DNA from: an uncultured Pirellulaceae bacterium
Lineage (GTDB): Bacteria > Planctomycetota > Planctomycetia > Pirellulales > Pirellulaceae
Direction: 5' to 3'
DNA: 64,000 bases
Assembly (NCBI GenBank): GCA_905480545.1
Contig: CAJQQR010000038.1
Span: 42,632 to 106,631, forward strand
The translations under genes and the position numbers were made by a program. Of the stretch, positions 55,225 through 64,000 are shown in pieces. Under the pieces are notes generated by a model. The model was given only the letters and a program-made list of their open reading frames with translations. It was not told where the DNA came from and ran no database searches. Numbering within the stretch: the first letter of the stretch is position 1; each line of letters starts with the position of its first letter.

Positions 55225-58200
55225 TCATCGAAACAAGAGTAATTGTTCGTTGCGGAAATCTGGTTTAAAAACACGGCCTGAGGATGCACCGGCTTCTTTC
55301 GATACCGCATCAACAATCCATGCGGTGCCCTTTCCCACTTTCCAATTTTCATCGGCCGTATCCACTAGCTCATTCAGTGGAATCGCAATCTCCGCTGTCC
55401 AATGGGAAGCACTTCGCGCGGAAGCGATGTACCATTTCGGATTAAAAAGTTGATCGTTGGTATGCGGGTCGCGCCAAAGACTGTCGTTGCAACATCCACG
55501 CTCGTCCACCACAAACTGGTATGCACTCGCGTAGTCTCGATCAACATCAATGCGAATTTCCATCCTGGAAAAATTTGTTAAGTCGTCGTCTCGCGTCCTC
55601 GCATCAGGAATCGAAAGCTGGGCTCCGTTACTGCGCTTCTGGCGAATCGCGATATAAAGGTGCTCGTCGTCATAGGCAAATTTCAACGACGAATTTGTGT
55701 CGATTTTCCGACTTGTGACCTCCTCAGCTTTCAGCTTATCTTGCTTGGCTGAATTGGCATTCCACGCCTCCTCGTTGAAGAAGCCGTCCAAGACGAATTT
55801 CGAATCGTTCGTAGCTTTGCATGGCGTAAAATGGATCGATTCTTGTTGATCCAGTTTTAACAATTGCCGTTCACGGTAAATACGGTGCAACCAAGCATCT
55901 TGCCCCGTCGGTTCGCTGGTCATGTTGTCAATTAATCGGTCCATCGCTGTAGGACTTCCATTTAGCGATTTGACGCGTGCCACGCGAAATTCGTATTCAG
56001 GCGTTATCGAAATGGCCGGGAATTGAGTCTGAAACATTTCCACCAAGACGACAGAATTTCGAATCGTCGATTGCGTTAACTGCCGGGTCAAATCCTTTTC
56101 AAATTGCGACTTAGCGGCAGTCAATGTCGCTCGGTCCGCCACCGAGCCAAGGCGTCCATTGGAGCCTCCGTCTCTGCCGGTCGCAGAATTCGGTTTTGAA
56201 AACGAGTCCTTGAAAATGCTCGCGTTTGACAGATTTGATTTACCTTCGTTTAGATCACCAAGAGCAGGATCGTTGAAGCCCGCCTGCATCACCTTCGGAT
56301 CCCAAATGCGTGTTTCGGGTTGTTGAGCAAGTTTCGATCTCAAAACGTTTTTTAACAACTGAATCGATTCGTAGCTGGAATACCGATGAATCAATTTCAA
56401 TAGTGACTCGTCAGCGATTTCTGATTGCGGTATTCGCTGGACAATCTTACGCTCCGTCATGTCTGACATATCCGGCTTGCCGACCATGACATATTCAAAG
56501 GCGAGCTCTCTCAAAAAGAGTCCAAGGGATATTTCATCCATCCCAGATGTGGCCGCGGTAATGGACTCGAGCCAGCTTTTCTCATCTAAAGGACTATTTA
56601 CGTTGAATTGCAATAGTCGCTCGATGTTTTGTTTTTGTTTCGAAATCGCCTGCAAGGTTTGCAGATTGTCAATTTCAAGCTTTTTCCGCGACCTATTACA
56701 ACTGGGGTCGTACTTGCAGCGGGTTCCGGTCGTGAGTCCCTTCTCGGCGACATTCTCCGCCAGCGATGTTGTTACCAGGTTCCAACCAAGTTTGTCGTGC
56801 GTGGGCCGGACCTTTGAAAACTTCGAAAACAACATTCGCGCGTATTGCGATTGCTGTGAAACCGGTCTACCCAGCGTTGCTGAAAATTGATCGATCGCGA
56901 TCACATGATCTGTTCGCAATGGATCACCTACTGATATCACTTTTTCGACCTTCCAGGAATTCAAACCCCATTCAGCGTGTTGCGGAAAAGCGCTTTCTTT
57001 CTCCGCCAAATCAACGGCCGAGGAAACGAGCTTCATCAATTCGCCGTCCGCAGAATCCAGCACAACGACCGAAGGTTTCCGATGCCGAATCGCTCGTACC
57101 AACTGCCGTTGAATATCAGACCCTTGCCCCAAACTCATACGCCCAACCGTCGATCCCCCAACGCGATTCATTGCCTGTTCAAAAACGAAACTGGATTTCT
57201 CCCATCGATCCGATGCCGTCAGTAATTCAACCCCGCTAATATTTCCAAATGACCCCGACAATAAACAAATCGTATCAATCGCTGCTTTGCTTTCCGATGT
57301 TGCAATATTCAGCATGGCGAGTCGTTTACCGGCGTTTCGTTGTGGCACCCAAGTCTTGCCGCCATCTTTGGTTGATAAAACCTTGCCCAAGTCACCAACT
57401 GCCCAACCACGATCCTTATTCAAAAAGAAAATCGACTGCAAAGGAGACGATTCCGGAATTCGATACGTTTGCCAACTTTTCCCATGATCGGCGCTATGTG
57501 CCACAAGACAGCCGGGATTACCAATCAGCCATATGTTCTGCTCAAATATTGAGATAGAGTTCCAATCGAATTCGTCCAACCCGCTCGGCAATTTACAACG
57601 GATCCAGTTCGCCAAATCCAATGACACCTCAACGCCGCCACGATCGCCCGCTCGAACGGAAAAACCAGTGCGTTCGACTTGAACATCGTTAACGAATGCG
57701 ACTTGTTGCGTTGCGTCATTTGGTCGCATCGAATTAACGAATTGCTTTCGTTGATCGACCCCAAAGATCACACCGGGATTGGCAGCGTCTGCTATGACAA
57801 TTGGGGAATCTGACATCTTGGGGGCGGTCATCCATGTGGCACCACCATCTTTGGTAACCACCATGCCGGTCGGAAAAAGCTGATTTGAATCACAGAGCAT
57901 CCAACCGTTTAAATCATCGAAAAACTTTATTCGTTTGACCTGAGCAATCCCGCTTCGCGAAACGTTTTTCCACGTGTTGCCGCCATCTCTGGTCTCAATC
58001 ACGACGCCAACACTTCGTTGCAACCCGCCCCGATAAAACCCTCCAGCAATCCAACCAACCTGTTCATTCAAGAAGAACACGTCATTCCAACGCATATCTC
58101 TCGGTGTTGTGAACGAAACCCAGGATCGACCTCCATCCTCAGTGCGAATAATGGCACCTCGGTCACCAACCGCCCATCCGACATCCAAGTCAACAAAGTG

Positions 58201-58332
58201 CACATCGCGAAGCGTGCTATCACCATCCCAACCTTGTGGAAATTCCAATTGACCATAACCCTTGGTTACAGTGAGCAGAAAACATGCTAGCAGAATCACC
58301 AGAGGTGAACGTCGTGATCGTGTCGCGAACAT
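55225..58332 (-). CDS. Secreted Ycf48-like propeller protein with C-terminal CBM9-like domain
   Basis: 1035 residues from the ATG at 58332, which opens a signal peptide (SPLVILLACFLLTVTKGYGQ). The N-terminal third has repeats of the Ycf48/BNR type (VHFVDLDVGWAVGDRGAIIR, TEDGGRSW; IFFLNKDRGWAVGDLGKVLS, TKDGGKTW). The middle (about 330-520) contains an alpha/beta segment with RKPSVVVLDSADGELMK, weakly reminiscent of a LmbE/PIG-L deacetylase but without its metal motif. The C-terminus (about 870-1035) is a CBM9/DOMON-like sandwich (LKFAYDDEHLYIAIRQKRSN, ARSASHWTAEIAIPLNEL). A cell-surface carbohydrate-linked role is inference. Confidence 0.75.
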   Translation of the reverse strand: MFATRSRRSPLVILLACFLLTVTKGYGQLEFPQGWDGDSTLRDVHFVDLDVGWAVGDRGAIIRTEDGGRSWVSFTTPRDMRWNDVFFLNEQVGWIAGGFYRGGLQRSVGVVIETRDGGNTWKNVSRSGIAQVKRIKFFDDLNGWMLCDSNQLFPTGMVVTKDGGATWMTAPKMSDSPIVIADAANPGVIFGVDQRKQFVNSMRPNDATQQVAFVNDVQVERTGFSVRAGDRGGVEVSLDLANWIRCKLPSGLDEFDWNSISIFEQNIWLIGNPGCLVAHSADHGKSWQTYRIPESSPLQSIFFLNKDRGWAVGDLGKVLSTKDGGKTWVPQRNAGKRLAMLNIATSESKAAIDTICLLSGSFGNISGVELLTASDRWEKSSFVFEQAMNRVGGSTVGRMSLGQGSDIQRQLVRAIRHRKPSVVVLDSADGELMKLVSSAVDLAEKESAFPQHAEWGLNSWKVEKVISVGDPLRTDHVIAIDQFSATLGRPVSQQSQYARMLFSKFSKVRPTHDKLGWNLVTTSLAENVAEKGLTTGTRCKYDPSCNRSRKKLEIDNLQTLQAISKQKQNIERLLQFNVNSPLDEKSWLESITAATSGMDEISLGLFLRELAFEYVMVGKPDMSDMTERKIVQRIPQSEIADESLLKLIHRYSSYESIQLLKNVLRSKLAQQPETRIWDPKVMQAGFNDPALGDLNEGKSNLSNASIFKDSFSKPNSATGRDGGSNGRLGSVADRATLTAAKSQFEKDLTRQLTQSTIRNSVVLVEMFQTQFPAISITPEYEFRVARVKSLNGSPTAMDRLIDNMTSEPTGQDAWLHRIYRERQLLKLDQQESIHFTPCKATNDSKFVLDGFFNEEAWNANSAKQDKLKAEEVTSRKIDTNSSLKFAYDDEHLYIAIRQKRSNGAQLSIPDARTRDDDLTNFSRMEIRIDVDRDYASAYQFVVDERGCCNDSLWRDPHTNDQLFNPKWYIASARSASHWTAEIAIPLNELVDTADENWKVGKGTAWIVDAVSKEAGASSGRVFKPDFRNEQLLLFR

Positions 58333-58432
58333 CTTCACGTCCAAAAAATTTCATTTGCAAAAACGCGGAGAGTACCAATTAGCTTCCCGTTCAGTAAGGC
58401 GAATCAGTGTCGTCTTGTGGCAGTTCTGGTGT

Positions 58433-58458
58433 ACACCTTGAAAACACACCCTGAAAAC
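58433..58458. repeat. 13-bp tandem duplication, one mismatch
   Basis: ACACCTTGAAAAC followed by ACACCCTGAAAAC in the intergenic region between the Ycf48-like and dehydrogenase genes. Confidence 0.7.
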
Positions 58459-58540
58459 GACGATCGATCTTGCTGCCATATTCCGGAGTTGATAGGCTTC
58501 GACGATTATCTTTTCCACGCACCGGTTTTGCATTGATGCA

Positions 58541-61500
58541 ATGCGTCAACTCGTAACGACAAACGACAAAAAAATGACTAATCGTTCAAACAAAGCGGCC
58601 ACGTTCTTATTTACCGACGGGTTTTTCTGCGACAAACGCATCGCTCTAGCGAAGCCCGTTTTTCTCGCCGTGGTTGCAACATCGCTTCTCTTCTCAACGC
58701 CGGGATTCTGTCAAGAGGCAGAGTGGATCTGGCATCCGAATTGGGAACAGAAGAGCATTCCCAAAATCGCAACGTTCTATCGAAAGATGTTCAAGGTAGA
58801 CGAGGTCGAAGAGGGGCAAATCATCATTGCCGCAGACGACAAGTACGAGGTTTTCATCAACAACCGTAAGGTTGGCTCCGGATCGGGAACCGACACTCTA
58901 GACAGATACAGTACGACCAAATTTTTGAAAAAGGGCAACAATCTAATCGCGGTAAGGGCTGAAAACACTGACGGTTCGACGGCAGCGATCGCTGCTCGGG
59001 TTCAAGTCAAAGAAAAAGGAAAAAACTGGCGTTCGTTCTCGACGGACTCATCATGGAAAACGCACACGTCGACTCTTCCGATTTGGAAAATGCAATTCTA
59101 CAACGATTCCAAATGGCGCAACGCCAAGAGTTTTGGAAAACTGGGCGCAACCCCTCCATGGGACAAGGCAGTCACCGTTGCGAAACAAAAACCGCAACCT
59201 TTGAATCGATCACTTGCTAATAATTCAAACAAAGCGGGCGCTCCGTCTTCAACAGAGATGCTTCAATCGGAAGAGATTCCCGCCGAATTCGCAGTGGAAG
59301 AAGTCTTTGGCGATGACGAACTGGGTTCAGTCATTGCTTTCGAATTCAATGAGTTTGGAAACATCATTGCCTCGCTTGAGACCGGCGGCCTTGTCATGTT
59401 GAATCCAAACGCAAAATCCAAGAGCGATCGGGTCAAATACCTCACAAAAGAGGTCAATGCCATTCAAGGTATTTTGCCCCTCAATGGTGACATTTATGTG
59501 ACTGGTGTTTATGCAAACAAACTGGGTTTATACCGACTGAGTGACAAAGACGCGGATCAGCAGATCGAAGAGATCAGCGAAATTGTCTCGCTCAAGGGAT
59601 ATCCAGGAGAGCACGGACCGCATGGTGTTACACTTGGCTACGATGGAAGTATCTACATCACCATTGGCAATCATGTTTCATACGACGGAAAGCTAGGCAA
59701 GAATAGTCCATTTCAGAACTTCTATGAAGGCTCGATTGTTAAACGCTACGAAGATCCGGGCGGGCACGCCAAAGGGATCAAAGCTCCGGGTGGAACGATA
59801 ATCCGGACGGATTTGGACGGAACCAATGTCGAAGTGTATGCCGGTGGCATCCGCAACTCCTACGATATTGCATTCAATAACAGCGGTGACTTGTTTACGT
59901 ACGATAGTGACATGGAAACCGATCGTGGTCTTTCCTGGTATCGGCCAACCAATCTATATCACGTGGTCGCCGGTGGTGAATACGGCTGGAGAAGCGGCTG
60001 GGCAAAGTGGCCGAGCTATTACTTTGATGGCCTACCAGCAGCAGCGGACACAGGACGCGGCTCGCCAACGGGAATGGTCTTCTACAATCATGTGATGTAT
60101 CCACTGCGATATAAGGGCACGATGTTTATCGCTGATTGGTCAGGCGGAAAGATCTATAATATCGCGTTCAAACGCGAAGGTTCATCGTACAAGTTGGAAA
60201 AAGAGCTGTTCGTGGAAGGAAGTCCGTTAAACGTTACCGATCTTTCAGTCGGACCCGATGGTGCACTTTATTTTTCGACGGGTGGTCGAATGACCAGTGG
60301 TGGAATCTTCCGCGTCCGTTGGAAAGGAAGTCCTCCGAAATCGTACACCGAACTTAAAGACAATCTCAGCAAGATCATTCGGCAGCCTCAACCACAAAGC
60401 GCGTATGGGCGACAAAACCTAGCAGAACTTCAACATCAACTCGGGACCGAGTGGGACAAGATCGTTTTGGGTGTGGCAATGAGCGATAAAAACCCGGCCG
60501 ATTATCGGCTTGCCGCCATCAACTTAATGATCCTCTACGGACCAACCGCCGACTCGGAACTATTGATTCGATTGAGTCAAGACGATGACGAAGTCATTCG
60601 GGCCAAAGCAGTTCGTGCGATGATGCTTGATCCAACCGAGTCGGTTACCGACCGGCTGATTGAGATGTTAAAGGACGAAAGTCCGTATGTTCAGCGAATC
60701 GTCTGCGAAGCGATGTCGTACAACAAAATCCCGACGAGCTACACCTCCATTCAACCACTCCTGGATTCCGACGATCGTTTTATGGCGTTGGCCGCAAGGA
60801 AACTGCTGGAAACTTTGCCGCCGGAAGAATACCGAACCAAGGTCCTGACAACCGGCAATCAACGTGAATTCATTCAGGGCGCTCACGCTTTAATTTCCGG
60901 CAATCCTTCGGCAACAAACAGTTATGCCATTTTGGCTCGCGTTGCCGAATTCTTTGATGAATTCATCTCAGACAAAAACTTCCTTGACATGCTTCGTTTG
61001 GTTCAAGTCGCGATTGAAATTGGCGAGATCGATGCAGAAAAAATCCCTGCTTTTGTCGATCGCATCGCTGAAGAATTCCCGTCCGGCAATTCCTTAATGA
61101 ATCGTGAGCTCGCCAAAATCGTTTCCAATTTGCAAGCCACTCAAACCATTGAACGCTTTTGCGACTTTCTCAAATCATCGCGGGCGTCCAATGCCGACAA
61201 GCTCGATATCGCGATGCACATTCAACTGATTCGAACCGGCTGGTCATCGTCGCAGAAATATCAGCTTGTTGATTACCTCGAAAACCAAATCCGTTCTGAA
61301 ATCGAAGGTAATTTTTCCGCGTTTATTCGAATCGCGGTAAGAGAATTTGCGAGAGAATTCAATGAAGAGGAAGCGATCACTGCGATTAAACGAGGGAAGT
61401 TCTGGCCCAACGCTGCTTTCAGTGCCTTCTATAAACTTCCGAAAAAATACAGCCCGGAACTGGTCAAGGACTTAAAGAGTCTTGATATCAGTATTCGCGG

Positions 61501-62473
61501 TGAAAATGGCGAAACATACGAATACATCAAGCGGGGCGTGATTGCGATGCTTGCACAGTATGGTGGTGATGAGGGCACCGAATACCTCAAGGAAATCTGG
61601 CGGCGCGATGAAGCCCGTCGAAAGGATGTTGCAATCGCATTCTCCGTGAAACCATCGCCTGATACTTGGCCCTATTTGCTGGCCAGCATCAACGAGGTCG
61701 AAGCTGAAGCAGTCGAAGTCATGAACGCTTTGGCAAAGATCCCACAAAAACCACAAGAAGCGTTTTACTATCGCATGGTTATCGTTAAAGCTCAAAAGCT
61801 GGACAACCTCGGAAAATTTGCGGCCATGAATTTGCTGGAATTCTGGACGGGCAAAGCGAGTGAAAACAAATACGAGCCTGAGTCCGGGATTCAAAGTTGG
61901 CAAAACTGGTTTGCCGAAACCTACCCAGATGAATCGCCGGCCACACTATCTGAGGAATCGACCGAACAAAAGTGGACCGTCTCGTTGTTACTGGAGGTTT
62001 TAAACGATAAGAGTGCTTCGAAAGGCTCCAAAGTAAACGGCAAGAAAGTGTTCAAATCAGCACAATGCTCGAACTGTCACCGAAACTTGAATTTCGGTGA
62101 TTCCGTTGGACCAGATCTGACCACAGTTTCTCGTAGATTCACCAATCGTGAGATAATTGAGGCGATCGTGCATCCTTCTGATGTCATTTCCGACCAGTAT
62201 CGCTCAGAACTCATCGCGACAATCGACGGTCGCCAGCTAACAGGTCTAACATCACTTGGTCCCAACGATACGGTATCGATTCTTACCGAAGATGGAAAAA
62301 AGACCCAATTGGAAAACGACGAAATCGAAGCAAGAAAGAAAAGCAAAAAAAGTGTGATGCCCGAAAACTTGCTTGAAAAATTGTCACGTCAGGAAATCAT
62401 TGATCTGTTCACCTACATGGGCCTGAAGGACGAAAACAGAATAGCAGGCAAACAACGTTTTCGAACTCGCTAA
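58541..62473 (+). CDS. Secreted dehydrogenase-type propeller with HEAT repeats and cytochrome c domain
   Basis: 1310 residues (an ATG at 58574 is an alternative start). A signal peptide (about 34-60, AKPVFLAVVATSLLFSTPGF) is followed by a galactose-binding-like beta sandwich (65-200, EWIWHPNWEQKSIPKIATFY, DDKYEVFINNRKVGSG), a sorbosone/glucose dehydrogenase-type propeller (about 255-610, GEHGPHGVTLGYDGSIYITI, GIRNSYDIAFNNSGDLFTYD), HEAT-like helices (620-1130) and a c-type heme domain with CSNCH, GDSVGPDLTTVSRRFTNREI and the late Met-containing region (SVMPENLLEKL). This is the known PVC-type dehydrogenase/HEAT/heme architecture. It is expected to oxidise an extracellular sugar-like compound; its substrate is unknown. 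Confidence 0.88.
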   Translation: MRQLVTTNDKKMTNRSNKAATFLFTDGFFCDKRIALAKPVFLAVVATSLLFSTPGFCQEAEWIWHPNWEQKSIPKIATFYRKMFKVDEVEEGQIIIAADDKYEVFINNRKVGSGSGTDTLDRYSTTKFLKKGNNLIAVRAENTDGSTAAIAARVQVKEKGKNWRSFSTDSSWKTHTSTLPIWKMQFYNDSKWRNAKSFGKLGATPPWDKAVTVAKQKPQPLNRSLANNSNKAGAPSSTEMLQSEEIPAEFAVEEVFGDDELGSVIAFEFNEFGNIIASLETGGLVMLNPNAKSKSDRVKYLTKEVNAIQGILPLNGDIYVTGVYANKLGLYRLSDKDADQQIEEISEIVSLKGYPGEHGPHGVTLGYDGSIYITIGNHVSYDGKLGKNSPFQNFYEGSIVKRYEDPGGHAKGIKAPGGTIIRTDLDGTNVEVYAGGIRNSYDIAFNNSGDLFTYDSDMETDRGLSWYRPTNLYHVVAGGEYGWRSGWAKWPSYYFDGLPAAADTGRGSPTGMVFYNHVMYPLRYKGTMFIADWSGGKIYNIAFKREGSSYKLEKELFVEGSPLNVTDLSVGPDGALYFSTGGRMTSGGIFRVRWKGSPPKSYTELKDNLSKIIRQPQPQSAYGRQNLAELQHQLGTEWDKIVLGVAMSDKNPADYRLAAINLMILYGPTADSELLIRLSQDDDEVIRAKAVRAMMLDPTESVTDRLIEMLKDESPYVQRIVCEAMSYNKIPTSYTSIQPLLDSDDRFMALAARKLLETLPPEEYRTKVLTTGNQREFIQGAHALISGNPSATNSYAILARVAEFFDEFISDKNFLDMLRLVQVAIEIGEIDAEKIPAFVDRIAEEFPSGNSLMNRELAKIVSNLQATQTIERFCDFLKSSRASNADKLDIAMHIQLIRTGWSSSQKYQLVDYLENQIRSEIEGNFSAFIRIAVREFAREFNEEEAITAIKRGKFWPNAAFSAFYKLPKKYSPELVKDLKSLDISIRGENGETYEYIKRGVIAMLAQYGGDEGTEYLKEIWRRDEARRKDVAIAFSVKPSPDTWPYLLASINEVEAEAVEVMNALAKIPQKPQEAFYYRMVIVKAQKLDNLGKFAAMNLLEFWTGKASENKYEPESGIQSWQNWFAETYPDESPATLSEESTEQKWTVSLLLEVLNDKSASKGSKVNGKKVFKSAQCSNCHRNLNFGDSVGPDLTTVSRRFTNREIIEAIVHPSDVISDQYRSELIATIDGRQLTGLTSLGPNDTVSILTEDGKKTQLENDEIEARKKSKKSVMPENLLEKLSRQEIIDLFTYMGLKDENRIAGKQRFRTR

Positions 62474-62488
62474 CCAAGAAACAAAAAA

Positions 62489-62523
62489 AGCGAAGGGCGT
62501 GGTGATTCAACCACCCCATCGCT
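62489..62523 (+). terminator. Weak hairpin after the dehydrogenase gene
   Basis: AGCGA / TCGCT (62489-62493, 62519-62523) with an inner GTGGT / ACCAC stem, preceded by an A run but without a good T run. A second hairpin (GGGACCCGAC...GTCGGGCCC) lies at about 62560-62596 and may terminate the convergent gene. Confidence 0.45.
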
Positions 62524-62593
62524 GTTTCGGAATTTCTCTTAAGTCTATTGCGACGCGAGCTTGGGACCCGACCTTATCAGTTAGTCAGTCGGG

Positions 62594-62624
62594 CCCTTTA
62601 TCTCGGCGGCCCTTATCTCGGCGG
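62594..62624. repeat. 15/16-bp tandem duplication
   Basis: CCCTTTATCTCGGCGG then CCCTTATCTCGGCGG, differing by one T, in the gap before the phosphoesterase gene. Confidence 0.8.
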
Positions 62625-62635
62625 GTTGGTCATGC

Positions 62636-64000
62636 TTATTCAACAATTCGGAAAAGTTTTTTTCCGTAATGTACTTTTCCATTCATATCGGTCGATTTGA
62701 TGGATATCAAATGCGTTCCCAGTGAAAGCGTTTTTGGAAGACGGCCTTTCCATAAATGCGGACATTGCTTTGGTGATGGAAGATTTGGAGCATCCCGTTT
62801 CTTCATTGCACGATCTTCTTTGACCATCTCGACGTAAAGCGGATCGAAACTAACCACCTTCTTCAGCTTGACCTTTTCTTCTGAGCCATCGATTGACATC
62901 ACAACCGTCGATTTTTCCGAACCATTGAAAACATTGATGAAGACTTCCGTTTTTTCAAGTTCAGTGATCTTCACCTCCTCAGCAATTGCAATTCGCATTT
63001 GGTAATCCGCCGGTCGACCAGCCGCCTTAAAATCAAGCTGATAGTCTTTGCCATCGAATGACAAAATCGAATAACCATTGGGTGCTCCATCAGACATCGT
63101 TGAATGAGGAATTCCTCGTTCGTCTTTCTTGCCCGACCACCAACTGCCACTAACGGTCACATTGATAATATGGTGATGTGGTTTCTCTCCATTGAATCCA
63201 TCTTTTTTACCAATAAAGACATGTTCATGGTGATGGGTGTGTCCGGAGATCGAAACCGTTAATGGCCGATCCTCAATTAACTTATACAAGGCAGCACGGT
63301 CCTTCACTCCGATGATTGGAATGTGCATCATCAAGCAAACAAACTGATCCTTGGGAATCATTGCCAGGTCGTTTTTGACAAACTCAAGCTGCTCTTCGCC
63401 AAATCCGCCCGTGTATCCAAATCGCTTGCGGTCTTTGTTATAGACCCAGTCGATGTCATCCAAAACGATAAAGTGCGTTGTGCCGTAGTCAAACGAATAG
63501 TAGCTGGGGCCAAACGTTTTTTCAAAAGTCTGATTCAGGTCATTGCGATTTTTTGCATCGGTGTTGATATCATGATTTCCGATCACGTTGTACCAAGGAA
63601 TACCCATCATCGCGATCATTTGATTGTTTGACTTAAACAGCGAAAGATCATCGAACATGATGTCACCCAACGTCACGCCCAATGCAGCATCCGTTCCGAT
63701 CAATTCCTCGACAACGTCATGTCCGATGTAGTCTACCTCTTTTTGATTTCGGGGCTGCGGATCACCGAACATGATCGCTTTGAAGGTTGCCGGCTCCTCT
63801 TGTTTGTAAAGCGGAAAGTCAACAGAGTCAGGCAACGGCCCCGTCGGTTCGATGCCCTTAAATTTCAAATCGGGTGACCCATTGGGCTTGTGACTGTAAT
63901 AAAACCGCGGCAACTTCGTTTCAGAGAGAGGGGTGCGATAGCCACTCGGCTTGATCACAAAGATGATCGTGTCATCGGTGACAGCCAACGAATACTTTCC
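62636..64000 (-). CDS. Calcineurin-like phosphoesterase, 5' part outside the window
   Basis: About 454 residues are visible; the frame stays open to the right edge (it reads GKYSLAVTDDTIIFVIKPSG at the upstream side), so the true start and probably a signal peptide lie outside. That segment is the N-terminal metallophosphatase-associated domain. The catalytic domain follows: MFGDPQPRN (Asp and Gln in place of DxH), GVTLGDIMFDD, VIGNHDIN, MMHIPII and SGHTHHHEH, all metal ligands present. A beta-rich C-terminal domain (about 330-450) follows. This three-domain form (N domain, phosphatase, C domain) is a recognised secreted type; substrate unknown. Confidence 0.85.
   Translation of the reverse strand, partial: GKYSLAVTDDTIIFVIKPSGYRTPLSETKLPRFYYSHKPNGSPDLKFKGIEPTGPLPDSVDFPLYKQEEPATFKAIMFGDPQPRNQKEVDYIGHDVVEELIGTDAALGVTLGDIMFDDLSLFKSNNQMIAMMGIPWYNVIGNHDINTDAKNRNDLNQTFEKTFGPSYYSFDYGTTHFIVLDDIDWVYNKDRKRFGYTGGFGEEQLEFVKNDLAMIPKDQFVCLMMHIPIIGVKDRAALYKLIEDRPLTVSISGHTHHHEHVFIGKKDGFNGEKPHHHIINVTVSGSWWSGKKDERGIPHSTMSDGAPNGYSILSFDGKDYQLDFKAAGRPADYQMRIAIAEEVKITELEKTEVFINVFNGSEKSTVVMSIDGSEEKVKLKKVVSFDPLYVEMVKEDRAMKKRDAPNLPSPKQCPHLWKGRLPKTLSLGTHLISIKSTDMNGKVHYGKKLFRIVE

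Overview
This window looks like a piece of a planctomycete chromosome (phylum Planctomycetota, probably the Pirellulales side; the family is my inference). The evidence is the combination of a planctomycete/verrucomicrobial-type bacterial microcompartment operon, a 23S-5S rRNA operon with no linked 16S gene, many large secreted or multidomain proteins typical of the phylum (a dehydrogenase/HEAT/cytochrome c protein, PQQ-like propellers, a SUMF1-type protein), a bacterial topoisomerase VI B subunit, and moderate GC with few strong Shine-Dalgarno sites.

Layout. 1-6.6 kb: the start of topoisomerase VI subunit B leaving the left edge, two small secreted Tyr/Pro-rich proteins, a SEC-C/TPR protein and a secreted HExxH metallopeptidase, followed by about 1 kb without a convincing gene. 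6.7-15.4 kb: the microcompartment (BMC) locus. A DeoR-type regulator is followed by eleven co-directional genes: phosphotransacylase (PduL type), two hexameric shell proteins, acetate kinase, three pentameric EutN/CcmL vertex proteins, a CoA-acylating aldehyde dehydrogenase, a cargo-like protein of unknown function, a class II sugar-phosphate aldolase and an LDH/MDH-family dehydrogenase. Together they predict breakdown of fuculose-1-phosphate or rhamnulose-1-phosphate to dihydroxyacetone phosphate plus lactaldehyde. Lactaldehyde would be oxidised inside the shell through lactyl-CoA and lactyl phosphate, with ATP made by the kinase and NAD recycled by the dehydrogenase. 15.5-22.1 kb: PurU, then on the minus strand a serine hydrolase fused to a VanX-like dipeptidase, an alpha/beta hydrolase and a PQQ-like propeller.

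22.8-27.1 kb: an rRNA operon on the minus strand, read as promoter, tRNA-Ile(GAT), tRNA-Ala(TGC), 23S, 5S, terminator. There is no 16S gene upstream, and a good sigma70-type promoter sits directly before tRNA-Ile. 27.8-34.4 kb: a minus-strand three-gene set in which PilM carries a PilN-like NLLP motif and membrane segment in the same chain, followed by a PilO-like protein and a second single-pass membrane protein with Gly/Ser/Met-rich stretches. 35-42 kb: a GH38-like protein overlapping cmk, then plsC, an aminotransferase and a methyltransferase. 42.6-49.4 kb: an ion channel, a zinc alcohol dehydrogenase, a membrane-bound spermidine-synthase-like protein, a divergent LarA-like protein and a lipoprotein. 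49.6-55.2 kb: an atypical Nramp-family transporter, a SUMF1-type protein, and an overlapping pair of membrane HD-GYP proteins, one with intact motifs and one degenerate. 55.2-64 kb: a Ycf48-like propeller protein, a 1310-residue dehydrogenase/HEAT/cytochrome c protein, and a calcineurin-like phosphoesterase running off the right edge.

The strongest leads are the BMC operon with its uncharacterised 235-residue cargo candidate and matching encapsulation helices, the PilM-PilN fusion, the active/degenerate HD-GYP pair, the stand-alone 23S operon, and a recurring pattern of short tandem duplications, often exactly 15 bp. The BMC type itself is already known from this phylum, so the novelty lies in details.
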